NCBI RefSeq assembly: GCF_012844365.1
Contig: NZ_CP051626.1
Span: forward strand, 1,488,001-1,552,000
DNA from: Brevibacterium sp. 'Marine'
Lineage (GTDB): Bacteria > Actinomycetota > Actinomycetes > Actinomycetales > Brevibacteriaceae
DNA length: 64,000 bases
Direction of reading: 5' to 3'
In this document: piece after piece, positions 42,878-52,462 of the stretch
How the letters are laid out: every line of letters begins with the position of its first letter
Numbering within the stretch: the stretch's first letter is position 1
Translations under genes and position numbers: made by a program
The notes under the pieces: model-generated
The model's database searches: none
Told to the model about the DNA's origin: nothing
What the model saw: the letters and a program-made list of their open reading frames with translations, nothing else

Positions 42878-43809
42878 TCAACCTCGAAGTCCCTCCCCGA
42901 GGCTGCTCATCAGACGCTTCGTCTCAACCGACAGCGTCTCGAGCGCGAAAGCCACCGTCTCACGGGTATCTGCCCCGGTCCGAGTTACGGCCGTGATATG
43001 TCGTGACGGGGCATTGTCACCGCTGATGGGGATCCGGCGCACCGGATGGAGATCCTGTGACCGCGACATCCGTGAGGCCACACAAACTCCGAAGCCGCCG
43101 TGGACGAGCGCAGTTCCGGTGTTCCAGTCGTCGGCGAAATGCCCGATGCGGGGTGCGAACCCGGCTGCCGCACAGCTGGCCATGACGAGTTGGTGGTATC
43201 CGGTGCCGGGCCTGCCCAGAATCCATGTCTCGTCGACGGTTTCGGCGATTGTGACCGATGCGCGGTCCGCCAATCTGTGGTCGAGGGAAATATGAGATCG
43301 AGCGGATCGTCGATGAGGAAGTGGTGACTGAACCGATCATCACCGCCGGCAGGGATGTCGGGAGCCGCGACAACAATGCCGATATCGGCATCTCCGGAGA
43401 GCAGAAAGTCGAAGCATTCGCTGGGTTCGGCCTCGATCGTCTGGGTCTGCATATGCGGGAACTGCTCATTGAGAGCCCGCATCGTCGGCGGCAGCAGCAG
43501 ACTGGCGGCGGTGGAGAAACCGCACAGACCCAACGAGCCGGACACAGTCTCGGAGAAGCGACCGAGATCGGCCAGCGCCATCTCCCATTCTGCCGACATC
43601 ACATCGACATGTCGCAGCAGCGCCTCGGCCGCCGGAGTGAGCCTGACATTGCGTCCGTGCTGTTCGAGCAGAGTGACTCCGAGCTCCGCGGCGAGCTGTT
43701 TGACCTGGTGGGACACCGTCGATGGCGAGTAGCGCAATGAGTGTGCCGCGGCCGTGACCGTGCCGTGTCGGTGGATCATGCTCAACATGGTGAGCCGACT
43801 GTCGATCAT
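42878..43809 (-). pseudogene. LysR-family regulator gene broken by a one-base frameshift
   Basis: The N-terminal part (43809 down to about 43287) encodes a LysR winged helix (SMIHRHGTVTAAAHSLRYSPSTVSHQVKQLAAELGV) and half the effector domain up to DDPLDLIFP. The rest of the domain continues in another frame from ADRASVTIAETVDETWILG to the stop at 42878. Restoring one C in the CCC run at 43284-43286 (GGG on the plus strand) gives an unbroken reading LIFP-LDHRLADRASV. Either the gene is inactivated or the base is a sequencing error in a homopolymer. It is divergent from an MFS transporter that it would have regulated. Confidence 0.85.
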
Positions 43810-43815
43810 GTGATC

Positions 43816-43849
43816 CTATCGAATGGTTACGTGTAAGTTCTTACGATAG
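43816..43849. promoter_or_regulatory. Operator region between the broken LysR gene and the MFS gene
   Basis: CTATCG (43816-43821) and CGATAG (43844-43849) flank a perfect inner dyad GTAAG-TT-CTTAC (43833-43844) and a TTAC-GT-GTAA (43827-43836). The cluster lies just upstream of the LysR start, as expected for autoregulation. Confidence 0.45.
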
Positions 43850-43987
43850 ACAACAATACTCGTGTGGCTCCATCATGGAACCGACAGGGCGCGACGAATT
43901 GGTCTCCACGATCCGCAGATCAGACTTGGGGACGCACCTGCGGCCCCTGCGGCCACAGATGCTGAGACGAAGAGATGGAGGTTCCGA

Positions 43988-45337
43988 TTGGCTGAGAACG
44001 CACGTATCAGAGGGACGAGGCGACAGCTGTGCTTCGGTGCGCTGGTCCTGCTCATCCTCTCTGCGGCCGCGAATATGGCCAGCCCTCTGTATCCGCTGCT
44101 GCAAGAAGCACACGGCATGTCGGAATCCCTGATGACGTCGCTCTACGCCACCTATGTCTTCAGCTGTCTGCCGTCCCTGCTGCTGTTCGGATCGGCGGCG
44201 GACGCCTTCGGCCGCAAGCCGGTGCTGCTGGCCGCGATCGGGCTGGTCGGGTTCGGTACGGCGATCTTCGGGATCGACACCGCGGGAATCGCCGGTCTGT
44301 TCATCGGCAGGGCGCTGGTCGGCATCGGACTCGGACTCGGCACAGGTGCCGGAATCGCTCTGATGGTCGAGGCCTCACCGGCACGGAGAGTCTGGTTGGG
44401 ATCGACTCTGGCGACGATCTCATTCGTCCTGGGGTCGGGACTCGGCCCGATACTCGCGGGTGTCGTCTCATCTCTGTCGACCGCGCCGCTCGTTCTGCCT
44501 TTCCTCGTCATGGTGGTCCTCATCATCATCGTCATGGTCCTCATCGCGATGATGCCGCTGCAGCGGCCGATCACACGCCAGCGGTGGAGGCCGACGTGGC
44601 CGTCGGTGCCCGGCGCCATGCGCACAAACTTCAACATCGCCGCACTGACCGGCTTCATCGGCTGGACGGCCCTTGGCCTCTTCCTTGCTCTGCTGCCGTC
44701 GATGGCACAATCGATCATCCCGAATTCGGACACCCTGACTTCCGGACTCATCGTCGGCTCGGTCCTTGTCGTCTCGGCCACGAGCCAGCTGATAGCGCCG
44801 AAACTCCAACCTCGTGCGGCGCAGACCCTGGGGCTGACGCTCATGGGGCTCGGTGCGGCACTCCTGCTGTCATCGAATCTGCCGGAGATCAGCCCCGCGG
44901 CGGTGAAGATCATCATGGTGTTCGCGGCCGTGGCCACGGGTGTCGGGCACGGGCTGAGCTACTGGGGAGCCAACCGGGAGATCGACGTGCTCACTCCGCC
45001 GAAGCACCGGGCCGGCATCTCCGCGGCACTCTATCTCGCTTTCTACGCCGGGGCCGGTGCGCCGGCTGTGATCGTCGGGGTGCTGGCACTGAGTATGCCT
45101 CTGGTCATCGGCACGATGATCTTCACCTTGGCTCTGCTGTTGGCGACGATCGTCGCGATACCAGTGCCGAGCCTGTCTCAGACGGCGATTCGACAGTCGA
45201 AGGCTGAGCCCGCGATGCGAAGCAGCGAACCCGAGTCGACACTCGGCGACGTCGGCGCCGAACGTTTCGACAGCGGATACGGAGTCTCCGGCAACGACAG
45301 CGGGACCGCCTCGGCCGAGCACACGGCCGCCCGATAG
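43988..45337 (+). CDS. MFS transporter (drug:H+ antiporter type)
   Basis: I chose TTG at 43988 because GGAGG lies seven bases upstream and the first helix begins 18 residues later; the open frame runs further upstream without features. The 449-residue product has 12 hydrophobic helices, LLLFGSAADAFGRKPVLLAAI (motif A) and ALVGIGLGLGTGAGIALMVEAS (motif B region), and a long hydrophilic C-terminal tail of about 60 residues. Substrate unknown. It lies ten bases before the CoA-transferase gene and may be co-transcribed with it. Confidence 0.8.
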   Translation: MAENARIRGTRRQLCFGALVLLILSAAANMASPLYPLLQEAHGMSESLMTSLYATYVFSCLPSLLLFGSAADAFGRKPVLLAAIGLVGFGTAIFGIDTAGIAGLFIGRALVGIGLGLGTGAGIALMVEASPARRVWLGSTLATISFVLGSGLGPILAGVVSSLSTAPLVLPFLVMVVLIIIVMVLIAMMPLQRPITRQRWRPTWPSVPGAMRTNFNIAALTGFIGWTALGLFLALLPSMAQSIIPNSDTLTSGLIVGSVLVVSATSQLIAPKLQPRAAQTLGLTLMGLGAALLLSSNLPEISPAAVKIIMVFAAVATGVGHGLSYWGANREIDVLTPPKHRAGISAALYLAFYAGAGAPAVIVGVLALSMPLVIGTMIFTLALLLATIVAIPVPSLSQTAIRQSKAEPAMRSSEPESTLGDVGAERFDSGYGVSGNDSGTASAEHTAAR

Positions 45338-45347
45338 ACTGCGAGCC

Positions 45348-46853
45348 ATGTCGAGAATCACCTGCCCGGAACTGCGCACGAAGACCGTCACCGCCGAGGA
45401 GGCGGCCCGCCACATCGACAATGGCCAACGCGTGGCGATGAGCGGTTTCACCGGTTCGGGGTACCCGAAAGCAGTGCCGGGGGCAGTGGCTGCACGCGCT
45501 CGCGCCGCCCACGATCAGGGCGAAGACTTCCGCGTGGAACTGTGGACGGGAGCATCGACGGCGCCGGAGCTCGACGGAGTGCTCGCCGAGGCGAACGCGG
45601 TGAGCAAGAGACTGCCGTTCCAATCCGATCCGGCGATGCGGGCGTCGATCAACTCCGGTGACACCGCGTATGTCGACACGCACCTCAGCCATTCGGCCCA
45701 GCAGGCATGGTTCGGTTTCTACGGCAACCTCGATGTCGCCGTCGTCGAAGTCGCAGCGATCCTGCCCAACGGCCTGCTGGTGCCCGGCAGCTCGGTGGGG
45801 AATTCGAAGACGTGGCTGGACTTGGCCGATAAGGTCATCCTCGAAGTCAACGACTGGCATCCGCGCGGCTACGAAGGCTTCCACGACGTCTACTACGGAA
45901 CCCGCCGTCCTCCCGAGCGGCTGCCGATCCAGCTGCTCGAGCCGATGCAGCGCATCGGTGATCCGTACCTGCGCGTCGACCCTGCGAAGGTCGTCGCCGT
46001 GGTGGAGACGAATGCTCCGGACAGGAACCTGCCGTTCAAACCTGCCGACGAGGACTCGAAGGCGATCGCCGGCCACCTCGTTGATTTCCTCCGCCACGAG
46101 ATCGCCGCAGATCGACTGCCGCCGGAGCTGCTGCCGCTGCAGTCGGGTGTCGGCAATGTCGCCAACGCGGTGATGGGCAATCTCGCCGACAGTGAGTTCG
46201 AGGGTCTGACCGCCTATACGGAAGTCATCCAGGACGGAATGCTCGACCTCATCGACAGCGGCAAGCTCCCTTCGGTGTCGGCGACGGCGTTCTCGCTCTC
46301 GGCCGAGCGGGCCGCGGACTTCAACGATCGGATCGAGTCGTACAAGGGCAGGATCCTGCTGCGCACTCAGGAGATGTCGAACCACCCGGAAGCCATTCGT
46401 CGCCTCGGCGTCATCGCCATCAACGGGATGGTCGAGGCCGATATCTACGGCAATGTGAATTCCACGCACGTGACCGGTTCGTCGATCATCAACGGCATCG
46501 GCGGCTCCGGTGACTTCGCGCGCAACGCCTACCTCAACTTCTTCGTGTCGAACTCGCAGGCCAAGGCGGGAGCGATCTCTGCGATCGTGCCGTTCGCCAG
46601 CCATATCGACCACACCGAGCACGACACTCAGATCCTCGTCACCGAACGGGGCCTGGCCGATCTGCGCGGACTGCCGCCGGTGGCCCGGGCACGGAAGATC
46701 ATCGACAACTGCGCCCATCCGGACTACCGGGACCGCCTCACCGATTACCTTGAGCGGTCGATCGCCGCGAACCCGAGAGGCCGGCATACCCCGCACATCC
46801 TCGGCGAGGCTCTGTCCTGGCACGAGAAGTTCCTCACCACCGGGCATATGTGA
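45348..46853 (+). CDS. Acetyl-CoA hydrolase / succinyl-CoA:acetate CoA-transferase family
   Basis: The 501-residue product matches the class I AarC/Cat1/Ach1 type: VAMSGFTGSGYPKAVP at the N-terminus, LPNGLLVPGSSVGNSKTW, LQSGVGNVANAVMGNL, the catalytic-Glu segment LTAYTEVIQDGMLDL, and IPGIGG-like IINGIGGSGDFARNA. Such enzymes move CoA between succinate and acetate/propionate or hydrolyse acetyl-CoA. This fits acetate and short-acid handling, for example the acetyl-CoA released from side-chain degradation. Convergent with the SLC13-like carrier gene. Confidence 0.88.
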   Translation: MSRITCPELRTKTVTAEEAARHIDNGQRVAMSGFTGSGYPKAVPGAVAARARAAHDQGEDFRVELWTGASTAPELDGVLAEANAVSKRLPFQSDPAMRASINSGDTAYVDTHLSHSAQQAWFGFYGNLDVAVVEVAAILPNGLLVPGSSVGNSKTWLDLADKVILEVNDWHPRGYEGFHDVYYGTRRPPERLPIQLLEPMQRIGDPYLRVDPAKVVAVVETNAPDRNLPFKPADEDSKAIAGHLVDFLRHEIAADRLPPELLPLQSGVGNVANAVMGNLADSEFEGLTAYTEVIQDGMLDLIDSGKLPSVSATAFSLSAERAADFNDRIESYKGRILLRTQEMSNHPEAIRRLGVIAINGMVEADIYGNVNSTHVTGSSIINGIGGSGDFARNAYLNFFVSNSQAKAGAISAIVPFASHIDHTEHDTQILVTERGLADLRGLPPVARARKIIDNCAHPDYRDRLTDYLERSIAANPRGRHTPHILGEALSWHEKFLTTGHM

Positions 46854-46891
46854 GCCGCATCGGGCCTGCGCGGCCCCGCCGCGGTGGATCT

Positions 46892-48157
46892 TCAGCCGCT
46901 TATCACGGTCGGAACCGCGGCGACCACCCAGGCGAGTCCGGGCCCGATGAGGCACATGAGACCGGCGTAGCCGATCATCTGCCTGTAGTAGCGGTCGCGA
47001 ATGCTCGGGTGGACATTGGCCAGGAGCATCGCGCCGTTGGTCGAGAACGGGCTGATATCGACGATGGTCGCCGCGATCGCCAGAGCCGCGACGAATCCTC
47101 CGATATGCACGTCTCCCGATTCGAGGAACGGCACTGCCAGTGCGATGACGACTCCGATGATCGCCAAGGACGAAGCGAGCGCCGAGATCAGACCCGACAT
47201 GTAGAACAGCAGCAGTGCCGCCAGCAGAGGGACGCCGATCGCCGAGATGCCGGCCGACACCCATTCGACGGTCCCGGCTTCCTGCAGAACTGCGATGTAG
47301 GTGAGCACTCCGCAGATGAGGATGACGATCGACCACGAGACCTTCGACATCGCAGCCTTGCCAGCGGAGGGGTCGACGGCGGCGAGTACAACCGAGATCG
47401 TGATGGTCACCAGGCCCACATCCCAACTGAAGATGATCACTGACAGCGCCATGGCGATGAGCCCGATCAAAGTCGGGATCTGGGACCGCGTGAGACGAAT
47501 CGTCGTTCCGCTGTCAGAGGCGGAATCGGATTCTGCGAGCGTAACGTCGGCATCGGCGCGCAGTCCTGGCCTGCTGTGGAGGACGAGCCAGACCACGACG
47601 GCGAAGACGATGTTGAACACGAACGGGGCGACGAACAGGGTCAGCGGAGTCGGGGTGAGACCGTTCTTCGTCAGATAGTCATTGATGAAGATGCCGTAGA
47701 CGCTGATCGGAGAGAAGGCGCCGGCCAAGGCTCCGTGCACGACGAGCAGACCGACCATGAACTGATTGATCCTATGCCGGCGTGCGAACGACAGTGCCAG
47801 CGGCGCGATGATGGCCACAGCGAAGAGCGCTCCCAGCGAGATGAGCACCGCCGTGAGTACGAAGAAGATCCAAGGCATGAGCCCGATCCGCCCGCCGACG
47901 AGCTTCACGCACCAACGGACGATCACTTCGATCACGCCGTTGTTCTGCGCGAAGCCGAAGAGGTAGGTCAGGCCCACGAGCGTGAGGAGCAGATCGGCGG
48001 GAAAACCCGCAAGGAACTCTTCTGGAGCCTGGTGGAGGACGAGGCCGCCGACGCCGGCAGCCGCGATGAACCCGAGCAGACCCATATTGATGTCCCGCCA
48101 GGTTCCGATGACGAACATCAGTCCGAGGACGACGACGCAGATCAGTTCTGCACTCAT
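46892..48157 (-). CDS. SLC13/MatC-type dicarboxylate carrier
   Basis: From ATG 48157 the product is 421 residues with 11-13 helices. The N-terminal LICVVVLGLMFVIGTWRDINMGLLGFIAAAGVG matches the MatC N-domain of malonate/dicarboxylate carriers, and the second half carries the ion-transporter-type helices with FYMSGLISALASSLAIIGVV and VDISPFSTNGAMLLA, a typical SxxTxG-like transport motif. Likely uptake of malonate or C4-dicarboxylate. A 21-codon longer start exists but has no family match. Convergent with the CoA-transferase. Confidence 0.8.
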   Translation of the reverse strand: MSAELICVVVLGLMFVIGTWRDINMGLLGFIAAAGVGGLVLHQAPEEFLAGFPADLLLTLVGLTYLFGFAQNNGVIEVIVRWCVKLVGGRIGLMPWIFFVLTAVLISLGALFAVAIIAPLALSFARRHRINQFMVGLLVVHGALAGAFSPISVYGIFINDYLTKNGLTPTPLTLFVAPFVFNIVFAVVVWLVLHSRPGLRADADVTLAESDSASDSGTTIRLTRSQIPTLIGLIAMALSVIIFSWDVGLVTITISVVLAAVDPSAGKAAMSKVSWSIVILICGVLTYIAVLQEAGTVEWVSAGISAIGVPLLAALLLFYMSGLISALASSLAIIGVVIALAVPFLESGDVHIGGFVAALAIAATIVDISPFSTNGAMLLANVHPSIRDRYYRQMIGYAGLMCLIGPGLAWVVAAVPTVISG

Positions 48158-48467
48158 GGACTCAGCCTCTCCATTGAACGTCAGCCGGCGAATATACGCC
48201 GGCACAGGGGCACGCGACACAAATTAATGCATGTCACCTGGTGTGATCAGGCCCATTCGGCATCTGAACTCAGAGCGACGTTCCCCGGAAGGACTCTGCC
48301 GCAGTTTCGCCGCCCCGTATAGAGTCGAACAGAATTCGTCCATCATGGATAGTGCGCCTGGTCACTGGATCGCTAGTGTGTTTCTCAGCTCTCACTGACC
48401 GCCTCGGAGTCCACTGGTTCTGGGTGCGCAACTCTCCGTCTCAGCCAACGAAAGGTCGCCGTCGACC
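48158..48467. other. Intergenic region with no supported gene
   Basis: A 310-base divergent gap between the MatC-like carrier and the NTF2-type gene. It is somewhat less GC-rich than its surroundings near 48218-48235 (AAATTAATGCATG) and has an imperfect dyad ATGTCAC-CTG-GTGTGAT at 48232-48248. No coding region is supported. Confidence 0.5.
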
Positions 48468-48947
48468 ATGCACGAATCCATACCGGAACCCAGCGAATCC
48501 GCTGTGCTCACGGCCGCCTCGGCGATCGTCGAGGCCTTTGCCGCCACCGACACCGACGCGTACTTCGCCGCCTTCGCGGAGGACGCCTCGTTCGTCTTCC
48601 ATCCTGAAACCCGACGTCTGAACACTCGTGCGGAGTACGAAAGTGAGTGGGCTTCGTGGCTGGCCGACGGATGGTCAGTGGCCGCCTGCACCTCGTCGGA
48701 TCGGCTGGTGCAGACCTTCCCCGGCGGAGCCGTCTTCTCCCATACCGTTGACACCACTGTGAACACGGTGGACGGCAGCGAATCGTATCGGGAGCGCGAA
48801 TCGATCATCTTCCGCCGCCTCGGCGATGGTGAGCTCATCGGCATCCACGAACACCTCTCCACGGTCCCGGACGCGGCCGGGGACTCCTCGGCCGCTGGGC
48901 CCGGTGCCGCTCAAAGCACAACCGACACCGAGGAGGCCGCGCAGTGA
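48468..48947 (+). CDS. NTF2-like / SnoaL-type small protein
   Basis: The 159-residue product has the cone-shaped NTF2 fold pattern: a first helix (AASAIVEAFAATDTDAYFAAFAEDASFVFHPET), then strands with WSVAACTSSDRLVQTFPGGAVFSHTVDTTV and SYRERESIIFRRLGDGELIGIHEHLSTVP. Members are isomerases, hydrolases or ligand-binding proteins. The stop overlaps the NCS1 permease start (GTGA), so the two are translationally coupled and probably act on the same small molecule. The last 25 residues are low-complexity. Confidence 0.75.
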   Translation: MHESIPEPSESAVLTAASAIVEAFAATDTDAYFAAFAEDASFVFHPETRRLNTRAEYESEWASWLADGWSVAACTSSDRLVQTFPGGAVFSHTVDTTVNTVDGSESYRERESIIFRRLGDGELIGIHEHLSTVPDAAGDSSAAGPGAAQSTTDTEEAAQ

Positions 48948-50317
48948 ACTGGTACCGCCGTTTGGAGCAGCGACTGGAATCCGGTCAGGACTCCGGGGTC
49001 ATCCGCGGCACCCTGAGCGGGGGACGGATGTTCATGATCTGGCTGGCCGCGAACCTCGTCGTCACGACCCTGCTGACCGGAACTCTGTTCGTCCCCGGCG
49101 TCGACTTCACCACGGCGGTCATCGTCATCATCGGCGGAACGATCATCGGCACCGTCGTGCTCACGCTCATCGGCAACATCGGCACCCGTACGGGCCTGGC
49201 GACCATGGCCATCACCCGGGGTGCCTTCGGTGCCAAGGGCAGCTTCCTGCCCGTCGCCGCCAACGTCATCATCCTCATGGGGTGGAGCTGGGTGCAGGCC
49301 ATGTTGGCGGGAATCAGCGTCAACTACGTCGTCGCCCAGACGACGGGATTCTCCAACCCGATCCTCTTCTCCGTGCTCTGCCAGGCGCTCGTCGTCGGAT
49401 TGGCGGTCCTCGGCCACGAAGGGATCGAGAGGGCCGAACCCTGGTTCGCTCTCCTCATCCTGCTGGTCATGGCCTATGTCTTCGTCATCGCCTTCACCGG
49501 ACACTCACCGAGCGAATACGCAGGGATCGAGAGCCTGCCGGAACTCGGCTTCACTCCGGTTCTCGCGCTCGATATCGTCATCTCCACAGCCATCTCCTGG
49601 ACCGTGCTCTCCGGTGACCTCAACCGGCTGGCCGGCACCCAGAAAGCCGGAATCGTCGGATCGGGGCTGGGCTACCTGAGCTCGACCGTGCTGGCGATGC
49701 TGCTCGGTCTCACGGCGTTCAGCTTCATCCTGCTCGACGGGGGAGACCCGGCCGAATTCGACCCGACGGCGTTGGCCGCCGAGTTCGGGTGGGCACTGGC
49801 CATCGTCATCTTCCTCTCCGTCATGGCCACGAACACGATGGTCGTCTATGGAATGGTCAATTCCGTCGTCGGCGCACAGAGTAAGACGAAGCTGAGATTC
49901 CTGCCGACGGCGCTCATCCTCGGCGCGATCTCGATCATCGGGTCGACGTGGCTGGCCCTGCTCGACCAGTACACCGACTTCCTGGTGATGATCGGGGCCT
50001 TCTTCGTCCCCGTCTTCGCGATCCTCATCGTCGACTACTACATCATCAAGTGCCGTGCCTACTCACCCGACATCCTCAAGGACTCCGGCGGCGACTACTC
50101 CTACACGCGTGGAATCAATTGGGTGGCCGTCGGCGTATGGATCCTCGGCGCTCTTGCCTCCTACGTGCTCACCTACGCCTATCCGAGCCCGATCGGAGCG
50201 ACGATCCCGTCCTTCGCCATCTCCTTCGTGCTCTACCTCGTGCTGTCCTGGGGCAGCCGGGAGAGATTTGCGGGAACAGAACATACGCACCTGGCCGAAG
50301 GAATCCGCAGAGACTGA
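48944..50317 (+). CDS. NCS1-family purine/cytosine-type permease (CodB-like)
   Basis: The 457-residue product begins with GTG and has 12 helices. NCS1 features are the FMIWLAANLVVTTLLTGTLF helix 1, GLATMAITRGAFGAKGSFLPVAANVIILMGWSWVQAMLAG (helices 3-4) and SWTVLSGDLNRLAGTQKAG (helix 6-8 region). Such carriers import cytosine, allantoin, hydantoin or thiamine precursors with H+ or Na+. No pathway enzyme except the coupled NTF2-like protein is adjacent, so the substrate is open. Confidence 0.85.
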   Translation: MNWYRRLEQRLESGQDSGVIRGTLSGGRMFMIWLAANLVVTTLLTGTLFVPGVDFTTAVIVIIGGTIIGTVVLTLIGNIGTRTGLATMAITRGAFGAKGSFLPVAANVIILMGWSWVQAMLAGISVNYVVAQTTGFSNPILFSVLCQALVVGLAVLGHEGIERAEPWFALLILLVMAYVFVIAFTGHSPSEYAGIESLPELGFTPVLALDIVISTAISWTVLSGDLNRLAGTQKAGIVGSGLGYLSSTVLAMLLGLTAFSFILLDGGDPAEFDPTALAAEFGWALAIVIFLSVMATNTMVVYGMVNSVVGAQSKTKLRFLPTALILGAISIIGSTWLALLDQYTDFLVMIGAFFVPVFAILIVDYYIIKCRAYSPDILKDSGGDYSYTRGINWVAVGVWILGALASYVLTYAYPSPIGATIPSFAISFVLYLVLSWGSRERFAGTEHTHLAEGIRRD

Positions 50318-50428
50318 ACGGGCGTGCCCGGTCCCGGCCCGGCCGACCACCATGTGCCGTTCCCAGGTGATGAAGCAGTCCAGGCGCTATGATCGCAACG
50401 GTCGACCGGAATCGCAGAAGGGAACCGG

Positions 50429-51790
50429 GTGTCTGTGATGGTCACAAAAGTCTTCGACAGGTTCATGCCGCCGAACCGTCGACTCAACCCCGAGGCGCTG
50501 GCCTGGGTCGCGGTGATCGTGCTGGCCATCGTCATGCTGGCGGTGGAATCGTCGATCGCCGTGTCCGTCAACGATGCCCCCGTCGCACTGGCTTTCATCG
50601 TCACCATCGTCCATGTCGGATCGATGCCGCTGTCCATGCTGCGCCCGCTCTTCGGCACGCTCATGTCGATCGCCGCCTGCACGGTGCTGCCGCTGTTGGG
50701 GCCACACGTGTCCGGGGTGCCCTGGCCGTGGATGGTCCCGATGATGATCACTCAGATCGTCATCATCCTCATCATCGGACTCCGCGCCCACTGGGGAGTC
50801 GCCCTTGGCGCACTGCTCGGCAGCATCGCAGGCTCGGCAGCCGCGGTGCTCATCACTCATCTGCTCGTCGCAGACACCCGCACCGATGGCGCCATCGTCA
50901 ACATCCTCATCTACTCCTGCATCGCCGGCGGCGTCTATCTCGCCGCGGTCATCATCCAACAATGGCAGCTCATCCGTTCCCAGCTGGTCCAGGAGAAGGA
51001 GAACACCGCGGAGGAGCACTCCAAACGAGTGACCATCGAGGAGAAGGCGCGCATCGCCCGGGAACTCCACGACATCGTCGCCCACAGCATGTCGATCATC
51101 AACATCCAGGCCTCCAGCGCACCCTTCCGTCATGCCGGTATCGACCCGGAGGTGGCCAAAGAGTTCGACGTCATCTCCACCTCGGCCCGCACCGCGCTGA
51201 CGGAGATGCGCGGGCTGCTCAGCGTCCTGCGCAACGATGAAGGCAGAGGCGAACTGGCGCCCCAGCCGAAATTCTCCGAAATCGATCCGCTCGTCGACAA
51301 AGCCCGACAGGCGGGAGTCCAGGTCAGCGTCGAACGCAGCGGTGAACCCATCGACGACCTCATGCGCGACAGCACCGGACTCGTCGGCTACCGCATCATC
51401 CAAGAGGCGCTGAGCAACGCCATCCGCCACGCCCGCAACTCCACCATCGCCATCCGCATCCGCGGCGGCAGTTCCGCCGTCTGGATCAGCGTCACCAACG
51501 ATCACGGCGACGGCCCCGGCGAAGCCGCGAAACATGACAAGCACGACCGGCAGGGGCTGATCGGCATGCGCGAACGCGCCGCCTCCGTCGGCGGAGAGAT
51601 CCGCACCGGAGCCACTGCCGACGGAGGCTTCGAAGTCGAAGCAGTGCTGCCGCTGGCGCCGCGCGAACCTCTCACCGACGGCAGTGAACCGACCACCGGC
51701 ACACCGGTCACGGACACGTCGGGCACGGACACTTCGGGCACGGACACGTCGGGCACGGACGCGTCGGGCACGGACAAGGAGATCTCATGA
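50429..51790 (+). CDS. DesK-like sensor histidine kinase
   Basis: The 453-residue product starts with GTG (AGAAGGGA upstream). It has about six membrane helices in residues 20-175, a HisKA_3 helix with the phosphoacceptor His in KARIARELHDIVAHSMSIINIQ, and an HATPase with QEALSNAIRHA and GLIGMRERAASVGGEI. The tail is a tandem pentapeptide repeat (DTSGT). It overlaps the response-regulator gene by four bases (ATGA) and lies upstream of a membrane fatty acid desaturase, like the Bacillus DesK-DesR-Des thermosensing circuit. Sensing of membrane state is inferred from this context and the polytopic sensor domain. Confidence 0.88.
   Translation: MSVMVTKVFDRFMPPNRRLNPEALAWVAVIVLAIVMLAVESSIAVSVNDAPVALAFIVTIVHVGSMPLSMLRPLFGTLMSIAACTVLPLLGPHVSGVPWPWMVPMMITQIVIILIIGLRAHWGVALGALLGSIAGSAAAVLITHLLVADTRTDGAIVNILIYSCIAGGVYLAAVIIQQWQLIRSQLVQEKENTAEEHSKRVTIEEKARIARELHDIVAHSMSIINIQASSAPFRHAGIDPEVAKEFDVISTSARTALTEMRGLLSVLRNDEGRGELAPQPKFSEIDPLVDKARQAGVQVSVERSGEPIDDLMRDSTGLVGYRIIQEALSNAIRHARNSTIAIRIRGGSSAVWISVTNDHGDGPGEAAKHDKHDRQGLIGMRERAASVGGEIRTGATADGGFEVEAVLPLAPREPLTDGSEPTTGTPVTDTSGTDTSGTDTSGTDASGTDKEIS
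51710..51775 (+). repeat. 15-bp in-frame tandem repeat in the kinase tail
   Basis: Four full copies of a 15-base unit (ACGGACACGTCGGGC and one-base variants, 51710-51769) plus a partial fifth. They encode Thr-Asp-x-Ser-Gly units. Being in frame and in multiples of five codons, copy changes would alter tail length without breaking the kinase or the overlapping regulator start at 51787. Confidence 0.9.
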
Positions 51791-52437
51791 TCAGGACCGT
51801 CATCGCCGATGACCAGGCGATGGTGCGCGCCGGTTTCGCCGCACTGTTGAGCGCCCATCCGGATATCGACGTCATCGGACAAGCCGAAGACGGTGCACGC
51901 TGCGTCGAACTCGTCGCCGACCTTGCCCCCGATATCGTCCTCATGGACGTCCGGATGCCGCTGATGGACGGAATCGAAGCGACCCGCGCGATCGTCGCTG
52001 CGAATGCCGCGACCCGGATCATCATGCTCACCACCTTCGACATCGACGACTACGTCTTCGACGCCATCCGTGCCGGGGCCAGCGGATTCCTCCTCAAGGA
52101 CGCTCCACCTGGTGAACTCGCCGAGGCGGTGCGCATCGTCGCCGGAGGCGAGGCGCTGCTGGCCCCGAGTGTGACCAAACGGGTCATCGAGCACTTCGCC
52201 ACCGGCGGGCAGACGCCCAACCGCACGGCCCTGCCCGAACTCACCGACCGGGAACGCGAGATCCTCATCCAGGTCGCCCGCGGAGCCTCGAATACAGAGA
52301 TCGCAGCGAGCCTGCACATCGCAGTGCAGACCGTGAAGACCCACGTGTCCCGGATCCTGTACAAACTCGACGCCCGCGATCGTGCCCAAGCAGTCATCGC
52401 CGCCTACGAATCCGGTCTCGTCATCCCCAACAGCTGA
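51787..52437 (+). CDS. DesR-like response regulator
   Basis: The 216-residue NarL-type regulator has a receiver domain (TVIADDQAMVRAGFAALL, phosphoacceptor Asp in DIVLMDVRMPLMDG, Lys in GFLLKDAPPGEL) and a LuxR helix-turn-helix (LTDREREILIQVARGASNTEIAASLHIAVQTVKTHVSRIL). It is coupled to the kinase by an ATGA overlap. A perfect 10-bp-arm dyad lies between its stop codon and the desaturase gene and is its probable binding site. Confidence 0.9.
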   Translation: MIRTVIADDQAMVRAGFAALLSAHPDIDVIGQAEDGARCVELVADLAPDIVLMDVRMPLMDGIEATRAIVAANAATRIIMLTTFDIDDYVFDAIRAGASGFLLKDAPPGELAEAVRIVAGGEALLAPSVTKRVIEHFATGGQTPNRTALPELTDREREILIQVARGASNTEIAASLHIAVQTVKTHVSRILYKLDARDRAQAVIAAYESGLVIPNS

Positions 52438-52462
52438 GCCCCGGACACGGTCTCAGCTCGGA

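Noticed and set aside
46862..46876. GGGCC-TGCGC-GGCCC hairpin between the CoA-transferase and the SLC13-like gene
   Set aside because: Five-bp stem, expected by chance at this GC content.
45123..47426. Long minus-strand open frame (767 codons) opposite the MFS and CoA-transferase genes
   Set aside because: Shadow of high-GC coding on the plus strand; Arg/Gly-rich low-complexity translation without any family motif, while the plus strand encodes clear proteins.
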